Below, in pieces: positions 48,117 to 62,100 of a DNA stretch of 64,000 nt. The translations under genes were made by a program, and so were the position numbers. Positions within the stretch are counted from its first letter, which is position 1. Every line of letters starts with the position of its first letter. Source of the DNA: Acridotheres tristis (Eukaryota > Chordata > Aves > Passeriformes > Sturnidae); assembly GCA_037013685.1 (NCBI GenBank), contig CM072908.1:4291001-4355000 (forward strand), in the 5' to 3' direction. The notes under the pieces were generated by a model that saw only the letters and a list, made by a program, of their open reading frames with translations, did not search any database and was not told the DNA's origin.

Positions 48117-51100
48117 GGACATCAGCACCTGTGTCAGTGCAACTGCTTGGTGTAATTCCCACCCTCTTTCCCTCTGGCTTTGCTCCATACCAGCAGTGAA
48201 TCTCCATGGCCATCTCTTACCAATATGAAACACTTCAGTCTCACATGAAACTCAATCTTCCTCCGTTACCCCTCCGCTCCTGGCATGACTCCGAAGACAA
48301 TCTTTCAGTGGGAGGCTGTTTCACTTTCTGACCTCACAGACTTGACACAGAATGGGTTATGTTTGTAACCTTTAACTGCTCAATGATGAGCAAAATACAA
48401 AGATTTTTTTGGTTTGGGTGTTCATTCTTTTGAAGTTGGCAAATAAGTGTGAAAAGATGCAGTGTTTAAGAATCTATGGTGATGAACCTACTGATCAGAG
48501 CAGGTTTACTCTCCAGGTAAGGTGGATGTACTGAAGCCGAGCTACAGTACTTTTCATTTTTGTTCACTATTCAATGTGAACTGAAGATCCAAATATTCTG
48601 AGGCTCTGAAACTGTGGTAACTGGTTTGAGAATCCAATAGGCTTTTTAAAAAGAGCAGCTGAAACCAGACAGGTTATTCTGCATCAAATGCCTTTTGCTA
48701 GCTTGTGCCCATTGAAAAGAAGTAAACTGAAGTGAAAAGAAGCAAATTTTTCCCCTATGTTTTTTGTGATGTGTGTTTTGGAGTCAAGTTGTTCTACAGC
48801 TTTTGATTTTAAAGCTCTGTTTATCAAGACAGATATATAAATTAATTGAGGATAACTGGTTTGCAAATACACCAGAGATGAAATTACATACAGCAATTTA
48901 AAAAACCCAACCAACCCAAAAGTATGAATCCACAGGCTCTGCTTTTTAAAAACAGACCCGTGGAAAATTTTCTCTATCAAGGCAAGTAGCTGTCAATTAA
49001 AGTAGTTACATGCAATCTTTTTTCTTCTGTTGGTAGCGTTTGGGAAAGTGGGTTTGTATCTTATTATTTTCTTTGTTGAGTGGTTAGAGGAGTTGAATCC
49101 AGACATAACATAGGAAATTATTTAAGCAGTTTCTCTAATTTGTTTTTGTTGTGGTGATGCCAAAACCAAAAAATTCATTTCTTCTGCTTTCAAAAGTCAC
49201 ATGTTGTGGAGCTAAACTTGAACATCAGACTACATATTCATTATTTCTTAGCACTGTTGACTTCCTGCATAAGATTTAACCCCTTTCATTGTAATGGAGT
49301 CTCTGGCTGTTGAAATCCATGGATGAAAAAGGAGTTTGTAGTTCAGAACGTGGTAACCACTTTCAGTATATAAAAAGACTTGTTCTCATTAATGTCTCAA
49401 AGTGCTCTTCAAACAGGACATGCTTGGCTAAAAACCTGGCAAATTATGTCTGATTTCCCCTCTGTTTTTCAAAGGCTGGATGTAATTAGATTTTCCTTGT
49501 GGTGTTATTAATCACCTGGGCTTTCTCAGCAAAGAGCTTTAGAATGTAACACATTATTTACCCTTTTGTTCTGTGTAATCCTTTTGGTGGTGTGTGAAAT
49601 ATTTTCATTTCTCTAGTTTCAGTTACTGGTAAACTTAAAGTAAAATACTGTGACCTGCAGGTCATTGAAGTAAGACTATACTTATCTAAAGGTTTCTTTA
49701 TTTGTAAAAGTCAATCCAGTGACAATCTTTCTTGTTAAAGTTTATTTTAAGGAAAGTTATTTTTACAGAATTCTGAATTTTCAAGGCTAATTTGACTCAG
49801 GCAGTGTTCTTTTTATGGGTTTGGGTTTTTTTCAGTGTTTTTGCCTGCTCTGTTTATACCTGTTGGTTTCTACTTATTCTTAAGCTACATTTCTTTGACT
49901 TTCAGTTTCTTCAGCTTGAACTTGTTTTTTTTTCTTGTGTTGTAAATAAGCAGAGGTCCACACATCCTCAAACTTCAAATGCTTCTTAAAATAAGAGACT
50001 TCAGTAGGTGTTTACATGTAGCAGGTTGTGTATTCAAGTAGGAAGATGTGGGCAATATCTTACACCTTTCCTAGTCTTTTTACAGCATTTTCCAAACGTG
50101 GTATTCTGCTTTATAATCACACTGCCTAAAATATTTGCTCTAAAATATGTAATCAGATACTTTGTGCAAAGGTTCTTTCTTTATTGGGAAGCTTCTTAAT
50201 TAACTTAACTTTCAAATTAGACTTATGCACTAGAATCTATTCTGCTTAGCTGTGTTTAAATTAAAATGATGGCTTCAATGCGTTTTGGAACACAGTGAAA
50301 TAGATTAAATTGAATATTTCAGGTAAGGACAGCAGTCTCCTTCACAATAGTTTGGAACCCTAAGCCAGAAGGAAAGTTATGATAACAGGAGACTCTTTTG
50401 CATACGTTATTTTTATTTCCTGAGTTTGAAAGTGTTCATTCATTTCCCAGGTATGAAAATGAGCTGATTTGCAATGTGTTAGCTGGCAGACATGTCATGT
50501 CTCTTGTAAAACAGTGAGACTTAGTTCAGGAGAATGGCAATATATGCCTAACACTTGAATAATGCTTTTGATCCACAGGTCCGTGTCCAAAAGATTACTC
50601 TTAATGTCCCAGTTATATAAAAGAGGCAGAGACACAAAGGTGCATGCCTGCAGTTCATTCTAAATTCGGGAGTAGAATTTGGGAGTCATCACTTGCTGTA
50701 TTCTGTACTGTCTTTGCTACAGATGATCGAGATTCTGTATGTGGAAACCTGATCATGTTACCTGTGTTTCTTGTTTGGAGATGTTAACCCTTCTTGTACC
50801 CCCTACTGCTGTGAATTTGTGCCCAGTAGAATCATTGAGCAATGGAAAGCCCAGACAGTTTTTAAATTGCTGTGAATACCATAGACCCTCTGAACATATA
50901 TAATGAAAATTCATGTGCCTAGGAGTTTGAATTCCAAGTTTTTAATCCTGGCTAAATCTTAGGTGCAGGATCCCTTCTCTGGGGCTACACACATCCTGGA
51001 TTATGGAAAAATTGTGGTGTGGGAATATAATGTAAGAGGAATGAACAGGTGAATCAGTGCCCTGTGTGATGATGAGACAATTATTTGCCCAAAAATCAAA

Positions 51101-51890
51101 TGGTCTTGGCTGCAAAATCAGCAGGCTTTATCCCCTTAGGATAAAAAAAACCCCAAACTTTCCCAAGGCACCCTGCTAGAACCACAACTTCATCTTGCAA
51201 TGAAATGCCTTATCAAGCCTTTGACCTTATTTCCTTAAGTTTTCAGGAGCTGGCAGTTTTTTCTTCAGCTTGTACTAATCTTTCAGTCCTTGTAGTGTGC
51301 TGAAGTGATCTCAGCAAGATGCAGTTCTGATCAGGAAGGCCAATGGAGTGAGTGTTGCAGATGGATTTGCACCTGCTGCTGTTTTGTTTCTGTGGCTTTG
51401 TTTTGCCTGGAAAAATATTGCAGACAACATTAGAGCTGCTTGGAAAATTTACTTACTTAGTGGTCAGAGGGAAAACATGCTGGTACAGCACTGATGCAGT
51501 TACTACCCCCTGTGGGGGTGTCAGCAGTTTGGAAACCCTCGGAGGATTTCGCTGGCAATTTTTTTTGTTGTTGTTGTATTCATAAATGTAGAATTATGTT
51601 TTTAAAAGATGAGCTGTTGTGCAGATATTTTCATGGCATTGCTATGAACAGAAGGGACCCTCATGTATTTTTACAGTGTGGTAAATACTTGCTGAATGAA
51701 TAATGTATTGGTAAGTTTATCTTCCAGCTGAATTGAGTTTTGAATCACAATTGAATGAATTTTTACATCAGTTGGTAGTATTTTATTGAAACAATATTCA
51801 GCTGTGGTTGAATTTACAGTTGTGATTTTAACTGTACACTTTAAAGGAGCATCTGATTTTATAAATAAAACTGAAAATATGCGGCAAAAT
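48117..51890 (+). other. PER3: Putative PER3 3' UTR
   Basis: AT-rich sequence without coding resemblance follows the stop codon. ATTAAA signals occur near 50260 and 50305. The best signal is AATAAA at 51864-51869 followed by a GT-rich stretch (gtgtgtttattttgttgg), which would give a 3' UTR of about 3.7 kb. The true end may be earlier. Confidence 0.45.
51864..51869 (+). terminator. PER3: Candidate PER3 polyadenylation signal AATAAA
   Basis: AATAAA is followed within 20-50 nt by gtgtgtttattttgttgg, a typical GU-rich downstream element. This makes it the best-supported signal between the PER3 stop codon and UTS2. Confidence 0.5.
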
Positions 51891-54800
51891 GTTCAAATGT
51901 GTGTTTATTTTGTTGGTAATGTGTAGAAAACAGACTTTTAACAGAACTCTCAGTACCTTTTTTTGATTGTGTATGGGTTGGGATACAGTGTCCATGGGGT
52001 TGTGGGTACAGTGAAAATGGCCACATAGGGGCCATTCATGCTGTTTTATTGAGGAGTTTTGTGGTAGTTTGGTTTTTTCAGTCACACTCCATCTTGTCAA
52101 CTCCAGGATATGTTCTTTCTTTTCTAACTGTATCCCACAAGAGCAAACATTTTTTGTGTGTGAAATATTACATTTGTATTTCTAAACTGCTGGGTTTTGG
52201 CGTGCAGGAGTTTTAAGCTTCTGTCTGTGTTGACTTTTCTAAAAAAATTTTGTTCTAGAGGAAGTACAGAGAAAAAAAAGATAGGTTTCATTAATGAGTA
52301 TATCTCATACAGCAAGAAAGTTCTTAACTAATTGCAGAGCAACAATTTTTTCATCTTTTTCTGCTTTAAGGGACTTAACACAGAGATATGATTGATATTC
52401 CTTAAAGAAGTCTGCAGGAGAAAGGCAAAATGACTGCAGGGAGTACAAGATACAGAACAAAAGTAGCATCATACTGAAATTGGAAAAGAAGTAATCTTAG
52501 ATGAGTATGTAACTGAACTGCTTCTGATAAGGTAAGTGATATAGTGCCTTGAAATACGGGCATCTTGAAAGTAACATTGGATATGTCATTGCTGAGAGTT
52601 TATTGAATTTTTTTTTTTAGGGTTAGTTGGTCATTTTAAGCATTCTTAAAATATGAGTCAAATTATCTATCTATTCCAAAAAATGAGGATAAATGAATAG
52701 GCTTGTGAAATGAAAAATGTTCAGGATGTATCTGTGTTTTTATTCAGAGATCTAGGCTCTGTCAGCCTATCCCCATTCCTGCTTTGTCAATAGCAGTCAT
52801 CCCCCTGCCAGCTCAGGTTCTGGCTCACAGCTGAAAACCTGCAGTTACACATTTGTGCGGATGTCAGGGGTGAGCTGCATGATGTATTGCTGTATTTTTG
52901 GCAGAGAGTGAGAAATTGGACCTGTGATGCTCAATCATCCCATTCTCAGAGGTAATGGGCCTGCATTTTCTGTAGTAGGTTTTGCTTCACAGCAGCATAA
53001 TCGCTGTCAGGGTATCCATCACAGCCTGCTGCTGTGGGGCTCTGCCTGGGCTCTGTCCCTGCTACCAGAGCCCATGGGCTCAGGATGCTGCTGGCTGGCT
53101 TCCCCTGCCACACCTTCCGATGGAATGGCAAACCTGCCTGCCTTCCAGACTCTTTCTGCAGTCTGGTTCGTTCTCTGCAGTTCTGTCTGTGGCCTGCAGG
53201 AGCGAGGAAGAGCTCTGAGCTGAAAGCTGGCAGGAGCTGGATGTCACAGCAGGATGGGGGAGAAGTGGAGTTTGCCCTCTTGTGTCAAGAACTGGCCAGG
53301 CTCTGCTCTTGGGCCCTGCACCTGAGTTTATCTGGCATCTGCCAGGAGTGTCCTTCAGGAAGGAAGCACTTGGGTGCTCAACAGTGTCCCAAACAGTTGT
53401 CTCTTTGAGAAGTACCAGTGATGTCCAAAGACAGTCTGAACTCCTTCCTTTCCAGAGGCAAGGACTGTGACTAAGTTTCAGACTGATGAAATTCTGGTAT
53501 ATTAGAATTAGCTAAATTCCCCCTCAGTCCTTGCTGCTGCAAGCTGGCTAGTTGGAATAGCAAATTGATTTGGTATTGCTTCTTTAGATGCCAGAAATGT
53601 TAGAAAGTGTTCTGTAATTTTAAAACTAAGGTTGCACTATAAATAGCTATAAATAGCTCAACTACCATGTCTTGACCCCATCCTCAACACCTGACAGCTC
53701 TTCATTTCTTTCCTTTCTCAGGTAGATGGCTAGTGAACTTTTTAATACTTGTAAGCTTTTTTCTATTATCATTCACTCTGGTTTTATTTATATAGCTTTA
53801 TGCTTGCAGTTTTTGAAAATATTCTCTCCCCCAGACTTCTTAGGCTCCACACTTCTCCCTGCCTATATGTGTATCTTAGCTACTTATTCATTTAGATAAA
53901 TTTGAAGTCTTTTCTGACAAGCTTTTATTGGCTGATGAGGTAGCAGAAAAGGAGTAATTTCCAGAGAGCCACTGACTTGCTCCACTGTGTAAGAGAAGGA
54001 TGAATGTTTAGAAGATTTCAAATAGCTGCACAATGCATCCCGCTGCTCTGACTTTGAGGACATTTTTCTCTGTTACAGATGGCATCATCTGTCTTACAAT
54101 TTATGTGAAGTGAACAAGCTGTGTTAAACCTGTAGGCTTTGTTTAAACAGCACAGTCAGAGATTTATGATGTGTACTATTGAGATCAATGTAGCCTGTGT
54201 ATCACTGTTAGGTATTTACTTCAGGCTTTCTGTGAGCCTTGATTGAAGTTTGTACAAAGTATGTGTTGAGCAGGGGTTCACAGCTCAGACAATTTGTGAT
54301 ATTATCAAAAATGGCATCCCCCAGAGACAATTCCTGTTTAGCTCTATTTCTTGAAGTTACTATCAGAAGGTGCTCAGAACTGAGAGTCTGGAGGTACTCT
54401 GCACACAGGGGAGTCAGGCTAGGAGCTTCTTGTATCTATTGTTTTGTCCTCTCCTTTATTTGTGTTACATGCCAAGATACAGCAACATTATCAATGAGTG
54501 GTAGCTCAGGGGAACAAATGTCACTGCCCTTGAGTCTCGAAGCAGGAGGTAACACAGATTATCTCTGTCCATGTATCACCTTCCTGCACCTGTGTGTGGG
54601 TCACAGCCACAGAATCTTTCACATGGTGTCATTCCTGCCTCCACTGACTGTCCAAATCTGTGTGTAAAGTCTTGACGTTGACAACCATGTTTACCTTCCA
54701 TACTGTGCTTGATGATAATCACACACAATTCTTAAAATTCATCGTGGGCACAGGCAGCCCTGTCATGGCTTGCTGGGGGCTGGGCAGAGAAATAGATTTG

Positions 54801-55239
54801 TGAGTCTTTTTACAAGTGACTGAGAGAAAAAGTCATCTCCAGCAGCAGTGGGAGCAGATGCTTGATCCTGACATGTGCTGATTGTTTTTGTGGTGCCTGG
54901 GGGATGGCATTGTTAAGCTGCCATCCCTTATGTGCCCAACATCTTCAGGGAATGCAGCAATGACCTTTCCTCCTGCCCCCCCAATCTACATCAAGTGACA
55001 AAGGAGAAAATCCCCTTGCCTCTGGACTTAGACACAGTTGAGCTCTTCTGGGAGTTTTCACAGAACCCCATGGGTATTTTGCTTCCCCTGCCCAAGTTCT
55101 CTTTATGCTGTGTATTTGTCTCTTTCTCCCATTACTTCCTTCCTGTTGTGCTGAGCTCTAAGAAATTATCACATTGGTCACAACATAATTGCAAAACATC
55201 AAGAATTTATTCATTTCCAAGTAGCATAGAGTCTAAAGT
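51891..55239. other. Intergenic sequence between convergent PER3 and UTS2
   Basis: Open frames at 53034-53408 and 54239-54667 (plus) have no recognisable domain, splice context or codon signature. I see no CR1 or RNA gene. The genes on either side point toward this segment. Confidence 0.6.
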
Positions 55240-55260
55240 TAGGCGCTGCCTTCATGTTTC

Positions 55261-55266
55261 TTTATT
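55261..55266 (-). terminator. UTS2: UTS2 polyadenylation signal
   Basis: TTTATT on the plus strand is AATAAA on the UTS2 strand, about 85 nt past the stop codon. A second one occurs at 55206-55211. Both are consistent with a short 3' UTR. Confidence 0.7.
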
Positions 55267-55351
55267 CTCATTTTAAATCAAGCGAATCTATATACACGTT
55301 TTCAGACATCTGTATAAATTATGGAACCAGTCAGGTCAGGGAGTTTCCTGT

Positions 55352-58300
55352 TTACACACAATATTTCCAGAAGCACTCAGAAAGATTCCCACGTTTCTTA
55401 TACTGTTTCCTGTCCTTGGTCAAGAAGCGTCCCAGCAAAGCAATTCGAGGATGATTCCCATAGAAAGTCTGAAATCCAACAGCATTAGAGGTTACTGGCA
55501 GGTGGTTCCCGGGGGGAAAGTACATTTCCCACTGCCCCCACCCTTCCTCATCACCCAGCCCTGTGTTCTGACACAGGGGGAACGAGGGGACTGCCCAGTG
55601 TGACCTCTGCTTTAGATATTGCACTAAAACTCATCCCTGTATTCTGCATTTACATTTAATTTAGCAGGAAGTAAACACAGATGATGTTGTCCATGTATGT
55701 GATGGCTCATAACAAATCTGATAATACTGTGTTGCCTGTGCTGAGGGTGGTAGTGGTGGAATACTGGTGCCTAGGCTGATGAAGCTGGAAATTTGCCTTT
55801 ACTTAGCTGTTTTTCTAGGGAAAAAGAAGGAAAGAAAAAAACAAGTGGAGGGTTTAGAATTAAATGGTCTGAATTACTTGCTCTCTCTTTTTTTTTTTTT
55901 CTTTCTATTTTTTCCTCCCTCTCCTGCCTATCTGAATGATTCCAACTTCAAGAACACTGTGGCATACTACTTTAGTCTATGCTGTTTGTGAAGTCTGTGG
56001 ATCTGAAATGATGTCTTGGTAACAATTCTGTGTAGTTTAAAGTCTTATTTTTCTTGTTTCAATGACAGATGGTTATTTACTTACCTCTTTGATATTTTCC
56101 CCTGGGTTATAGTTGCTGGGGGTAAGACCTGTTAGAGGGGAGACACAATGAAATGTTTTACCATTTAGAAGTCATGAATTAGGCAAGTATTCTCATGTGC
56201 CATAATGCCATAGCTGACAGAGGTCTTGGACTGGAATGTGTAAGCATAACACTTATTGCTTCCCAGACCATCCATTGCTACTGATTCTGTGCTGGCTGCA
56301 AGTGCTGATGTTCTCTAAGACTGCTATTTTGTTCTGTCTGCCAGCTCTCTCTCAGGGCAATCTTCTCCTTGCCCTGCTTTGGCTATCTGGAAGTTTTGCA
56401 ACACTCATTTGAAGACTTTGAGGTGGTGTTGAGCTGCAGGCATGGATGCTCAGCAGGTTTCCCCAAAGTCCCTGTTAACTGAGTGGCAGCTGTTTGCTGC
56501 TTATGCATAACTTCGTATTTTAGCAAATACCTGGGAGCTGGGGTGTGATATCTGTGGGTGCAAACCAAGGGCGCCCTCCCACTGCCCTGGTAAATCCTCA
56601 CCTGCTTTGTTGTCCTCAGTCAGTGTGCCCAGGAGCTCTGGCAGGAACTGGAGCAGGGAGGTGCTTCCAAGGCTGCCCAGCCTCTCCAGGTTTAACCTTG
56701 GCTCTTCATCAGCTGCCAGTGCAAGATGACACAAACAGGCACAGGGTGAGTCTCTTGCTTTGAGTCTTTTGCTTTGCATCCCTGTTTCAGTCTCTGTCAG
56801 GTGATTTCTGATCAGGTCTGTTGGTTTCAGCTGTTGAAGATTTTCATGAAAGCACCAACTATCCATCCTTATTTAATTATTATAACAGGGGGTAGTTGGT
56901 TTTGTATTCCTTTTCCTTCCAAAGCTTTGAGAAAATATCTCTTCCTGACATTCCCCTTAGACTCTCATTTCTCTGGCAGATGTTTTCTAACAAAAGTTTT
57001 TGACCAACAGCAGCCCCTCCTGTCACTTGAGGTACTCAACCTTATCCTTCCAGTTCCTTCTGCACAGCCCAGACTTGTATGTAATTTAAAAAATTTTATT
57101 TTAGTTCATTTCTTTATCAACTAGTTCCTATGCTGCAGCTTTCCTATGAATAAAGACAAAACTTCCTGTTCAAGGCCTATTAACCTGCTTCACTTTGCAA
57201 TTACTAAATGCAGTAGAAGGTGTAGAAGGGCAGGAATAAAGGTAGGAAAATAGGGTAGGAATAAAGGTAGGAAAAGTTACAACTTATTTTGGCAACTGTT
57301 CTTCTTGGTGTGTCCCAGTCATCTCTCATTTAATGTGTGTACCAGTACAGATGTTACTACTTTTTCCAACACAACAGCTTGCTGGTAGCTGATAGAATTA
57401 ATTTGTCTATGGATGGAGAATTTAGAATTCTGTGGCTAGCCTGTGTCCTGAGGCAGGTTGCCAACAGAAGACCTTAGCAGTGCTCTATTCCAGGTAACTT
57501 GAGTTTTTGTAATCTGAGCAGTAAATTCCATCTTTGCTAATATATAGCAGACATCCAAAATTGTGGGTAACCAGAGGGTGTCATTAGCAAACACTGTTTG
57601 TGTAGATTAGTATAATTTTGTAGTTGTACTTGTAGGTGACCCTATGGACTTGCAGTTGCTCTGACCTGCAGGGATGGGTGTGACTGTGTAGCTCCTCACA
57701 TGGATATGTAAGAAAATAAACTGAAAATGATCTTCCAACATTTAAAAAACTTGCACAAAGATCAAGAGCTTGAACATCTTGGACATGTGTATTATTGGTT
57801 TATTCACAATAAAAGGACATTTGCAAAGGACAGCAGAGATTTCATTATAGGATTCAGTATAAGAATGCAAAAAACTCCCAGAGCTATTTGGAGACAATCT
57901 GTATCTCTGGCCATGGATTATTCTTTAAATCAGAGCAGTGCTAGCAGGTAAATTTGCTTTGAGATTAAAAAAAAAAACGAAACACAAACCAAAACCGACC
58001 CTCTTTGAGAGTTCCTCTTCTGTCTTCTCACTCCCAGAGACTCTTTATAATAGCAAGGAAGGTCTAAAAGCACAATGTCTTGAACCTAATGCAATAATGG
58101 TTAGAGCCAGCTATGATGTGACAGATATTACTCATATTGAGTCACAGGTACCTGTAAATGCAAATTACATTGTGGAAGGCTTGAGAAGATGCTGGTTTAG
58201 TCAGTCCAAGATTTTCAAAGCAGACTGGGGACTGCTGATATCTATAAACCAGCACAACAGCTGTTGCAAAGCAGGTAAGAACAGCCACTTTTTAATAGTC

Positions 58301-59078
58301 AGCTTTATGCAATAACTTCTGGGTTGGTTTGCCTGTTCTTTCAGAGCTCATTTCAGAAAGTCTTCCAGTACCAATCAGGTCTGGTGACAGCAACCTTGCA
58401 GATTCTGCTGTGCATTTTTGCTGAGCCATTTCAAACTTTGAGCATTGCTTTCTCAAGCAAAGGTTTATTCTTTTCCTGGGCTGAATGGAATCTGAATTAG
58501 TGCAAACAAATAGCATTCTCAATACACAGGAATGTAAGAGATTTGCCTGCTCTTGATGTTTGCAAAAGATTTCCCCTTTTTTAATCACAAAATAGCTCAT
58601 TTCAAAGGGTAGAAACAGGAAAGACCATACAGCCTAGTTCCTTTAAGTTTCCCAGTGCTTGTGGATGCTCAGACACTCAATACCAGCTCACATTCAGTGC
58701 TGTAAGACTCAGCTTTTTCTCCTCAATGCATACTTTTGTTTCCTGGATCTCAAAGCAACAGGGGTAGCTATTTAGGGCACCCAACTTCCCCATTGTACAA
58801 GACCAGCACCCACTGCTATGGATGTCCCTTGTGCTGCTGCTGTCCTGAAGGCATTCCTGCTTTTCCTGCAGCTGAGCAGCACAGATTCAGGCCCCTTGCA
58901 AAGCACCCCTGCTGCTCTCCTGGTTTTACTGCTCCAGCCCCTGTTTGATAACCATTAAAATCAAAGGACTCTTACCTGAGTGTTGATAAGACATCTCACT
59001 GGCATTGATGATGGGGAGAGACAAGAGAGGACAGGAGATGCTGACAATCATGAGACAGCAGAGTATCAGTTTATGCAT
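55352..59078 (-). CDS. UTS2: Prepro-urotensin-2, complete
   Basis: This is the secreted precursor of the cyclic vasoactive peptide urotensin II, ligand of UTS2R. Exons in transcript order: 59078-58976, 56712-56602, 56128-56085 (44 nt) and 55468-55352; all junctions are GT-AG with phases 1, 1, 0. Product 124 aa, the same length as I recall for human. The signal peptide is MHKLILCCLMIVSISCPLLS, with cleavage probably after LLS. The propeptide includes LGSLGSTSLLQFLPELLGTL, equivalent to the ASLLQILPEMLG block of mammals, then SNYNPGENIKETFYGNHPR. The processing site is KKR, and the mature peptide GNLSECFWKYCV ends at TAA. Expression in caudal motor neurons is known for the family but not visible here. 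Small exon 3 was found from splice signals and phase. Confidence 0.96.
55355..55390 (-). other. UTS2: Mature urotensin II peptide, GNLSECFWKYCV
   Basis: Twelve residues follow the KKR cleavage site (55391-55399). The cyclic core CFWKYC, with its disulphide-forming cysteines, is invariant across vertebrates, and the acidic residue before the first Cys and the Val at the end are present. The N-terminal residues differ from human ETPD, as expected for birds. Confidence 0.96.
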
Positions 59079-59160
59079 CGTTGCTGTGTCGGACGTTTCG
59101 TTGTGTCTAACCCTGTAACTCAGAACTCCTAACTCTAGCCCCAGCTCCCAGTTTCACCCA

Positions 59161-59167
59161 TTATATA
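59161..59167 (-). promoter_or_regulatory. UTS2: UTS2 TATA box (TATATAA)
   Basis: TATATAA on the minus strand lies 83 bp upstream of the start codon, implying a transcription start near 59130 and a 5' UTR of about 50 nt. A CRE-like TGAGGTCA lies just upstream (59176-59183). In contrast to VAMP3 and PER3 there is no CpG island, which fits a tissue-restricted gene. Confidence 0.7.
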
Positions 59168-59175
59168 GCCACTCA

Positions 59176-59183
59176 TGACCTCA
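59176..59183 (-). promoter_or_regulatory. UTS2: CRE-like / nuclear-receptor half-site motif upstream of the UTS2 TATA box
   Basis: TGAGGTCA differs by one base from the cAMP response element TGACGTCA and also contains an AGGTCA half-site. It is a motif match only. Confidence 0.3.
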
Positions 59184-59189
59184 TAAATA

Positions 59190-62100
59190 TCATCATGTTC
59201 TCTCCCCCCTTCAAAAAAAAATATCCAATGAATTTATTGCCCATTGATTCTAAATGGAAACCACTTTGCATTGATGTAATTTTTCAAGGTAACAGTTCAT
59301 AGACAATAAATTTACTGTCTTATAGCTTGGTGTACAAAATGGATATTATATCAAACCAAGCACAGTAAAGTTTATAAATCTGGCATTTAAAAAAAAGTAA
59401 CTTTCAGTTATAAATCATGAGTTAACAAAAGGGTCAGACTTTGGTTGAAATGACCAGGGCAATAGACAGCTGATTTATGAGCCTTAGCAGTCTTGACGCA
59501 AAGCATCTGATATGAAATGCACTTTTTTTTCCTCTCTCTTTTGTGAGATGGATGAATGTGTTGTGTTGTATTTGTTGTGCCAGAAAAAGTAAAAAAGAGA
59601 GAGAGTTAAAAAAGCTTGTTACTTACAAAGATAATATTAGGAGAATTCAGTTTTTTTATTTGTTTTGCTCCCCCTTGCAGAATTTCACATCTATTTATTT
59701 AGGAAGACCTCATCCAGTGGTGCCTTAGAGAATTGTCTTGGCAGAGAAAGTACAGCTTCCATCTGGAGACTTCTTGCTACATATAAACTATTTTGGTTGA
59801 TATTAAACACAGGTCCCTCTGTAGACTGGGAGACCATTTTCCATTTCACTTATCTTCTCTTTCAGTTGGAACTAGCTACTTAATTCTGAGTATGTTAGCA
59901 AGGTTTTTCCCCTGCTTGCCTTTTGCTTTTGCCTAGTGCTAACACAGGAGTTACCTCATATAATCCCATCACTTTAGTCCTTGTTTCCCTCCATCTAGTG
60001 CATTTTGTCTTCTTTACTTACAATTTGATTTATCCTATCACAGAGCAAGGACTGACTGGACTGGTCCCTCACCTCCATTCTCTATGCAGTGTCATATCCA
60101 ACTGTATAGAGCCTTGAAAATAACATAAAAGATACTTTTTTTTTAAGGTAATAAGGCAGTATTCTTTCCTTTTAATGATGAGAAGATAATGCCTGTGTGT
60201 AACAAACAGGTTTGTTGCTTTTCTGCCTCTCTACTCAAATGTTTTTGTCTTCAAATGCTCTTCAAAATACTATGAAATCCAACTAATGTTACTAAAGTTG
60301 TTTCTTTATGCTGAATTTTGTGATGTGTAAGTTGTAAAAGGATTGAGCTTACTTGCTTCTCATCTTTTTCCTTTATTAGCATTTCCTGACAAAGATTAAT
60401 TTTTATAATTGTGCGTCCTGTGGCTCCTAAGACAAATTTCAAATTGGCTACATCAGTAGATCAGAAGTATTTCTGGGGCAGGTCTAACTCAAAGGGAGCA
60501 GGCCCCCCATGGGTGGGCTAACAGGGTCTCCAGAAACACAGTGGGCTCTGAAAGAGGTTGAGGTCAGAAATCTCATACTCTAATCCCCCTGCTCCAAGCA
60601 GAGTCAGCCACAACAGTTGGTCCAGGAGCATCTAGTCAGGTTTGAATAGATCCAAGGATGGAATGGGACAGAATTTCAAAACTAAGCTTGCTAAGGCCCT
60701 TGGCATCCCCATGTGAGTTTAAATGCTCTGGTCTGAGTGCCCTGGAGGGGTGTCAGAGAGGTGGGAAAGGACCTGCAGAGGTCCTGCCAGCCTGAACTTC
60801 TCTAAACTTCCCTGTGTGCACAGAAGGGACTGGTATTTGACTTGCCTTGACTATTGAAGATATGCTTCAGGTATCTGAACTACAAATCCTATTTCTCTGG
60901 ACCTCTCTTTGCTGAACTGAATGTTTATGACAAAAGAATTTCTCTACAGAATTAACCTAATATGTTTTATTCCCCTTTCCCTGTGCTTCCCCATGTGGGA
61001 GATAAGTAGCAAGAGAGGAATTCTCTCTCCTCATCTGAGTCATGCAGCTCTTCGTTCCAAAACTGCAGACAGTAATTAGGTCTGATTTGATGCATGATCT
61101 CACTGTGGGTGCTGGATGCTCTGTACAAATGCTTCTCCTTCAGTGAACTATCAATGACAATGGTGTTATCAATATTCACTCTACACATCCTCCAAGGAAA
61201 GCTAATGAAGCACTCTCACCAGCAATGCTGTCCTTTGCCTTTTCTCAAGGAAGACTCAGCCTCTCAGATCCATCATGAAGTGCGTCATGCTCAAGTTGGG
61301 CACCTTGCCCATGGCTTATTGCCTCTGCTTAGGTTTCAAGTTGTCACTTAGACACTCTTTCCTCTCCCAAAATGTCAAAGGCATCTCCCTCGGGCGTCAT
61401 CATGCCAACGTCATCATGCCAAGCAAAGAAACAGCTCATCCTAAACAAAGGTACAAATCCCTGGATCCATGGGAGAGGGAAGGCAATGGGAATGGCACTT
61501 TGAAAACTTGGAAATTGATTTGAAACTCTTCTGTAATATTTTGTGGGGAAAGTTTTCAAAGTTCTTATTTATGTTTATTTAGTCTTTCAAGTGCTTCAGG
61601 GCAGCAGTAGATAGATAAATTACAGTAGTAGGGTTAGATAAATTGCTGAGCAAATTCTAAGCATCAAATATAAGTTAACCTATCAAAAGATTACCCTGCA
61701 TTGTCAGAAGAAACAACAATTCCTAGTTTAATATGATGTCTCATGAAGAAGCTAGTGAAGCCAAGACAACTTTGAAAAAAAAGTAAGACTCAATGAAACC
61801 AATGACAAACATCCCCAAAAATTATCTACTTCTGTGTAAAATAGTATGGATGAAATGTAATCCATAATGCAACAGTTCTTTCCACTGTTGCTAAATGCTT
61901 TATGGCAAACAAGCAAGAGTTATTAGTCAAATATTGTGACAGTTGGCAAAACCAGGAATTTGAGAAGAAGTGCTTTACCAGTAGCATTTGTATGAGGGAC
62001 TTCTTCAGAGGATAGAATTTCTAGTGTAAGACTTTGGCTTGAATTTAGTTTACAGGGGGAGAGGTGTGCAGTAGAATGATTTTTTTTTTTTTTTTTTTTT

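Noticed and set aside
57938..58315. 125-codon plus-strand frame inside UTS2 intron 1
   Set aside because: Antisense to UTS2, first codons run through an A-rich tract, no domain. Treated as chance.
60720..60830. Possible third CR1 remnant (ggtcctgccagcctgaac)
   Set aside because: Only one short CR1-like phrase; flanks do not follow the consensus and no terminal octamer repeat.
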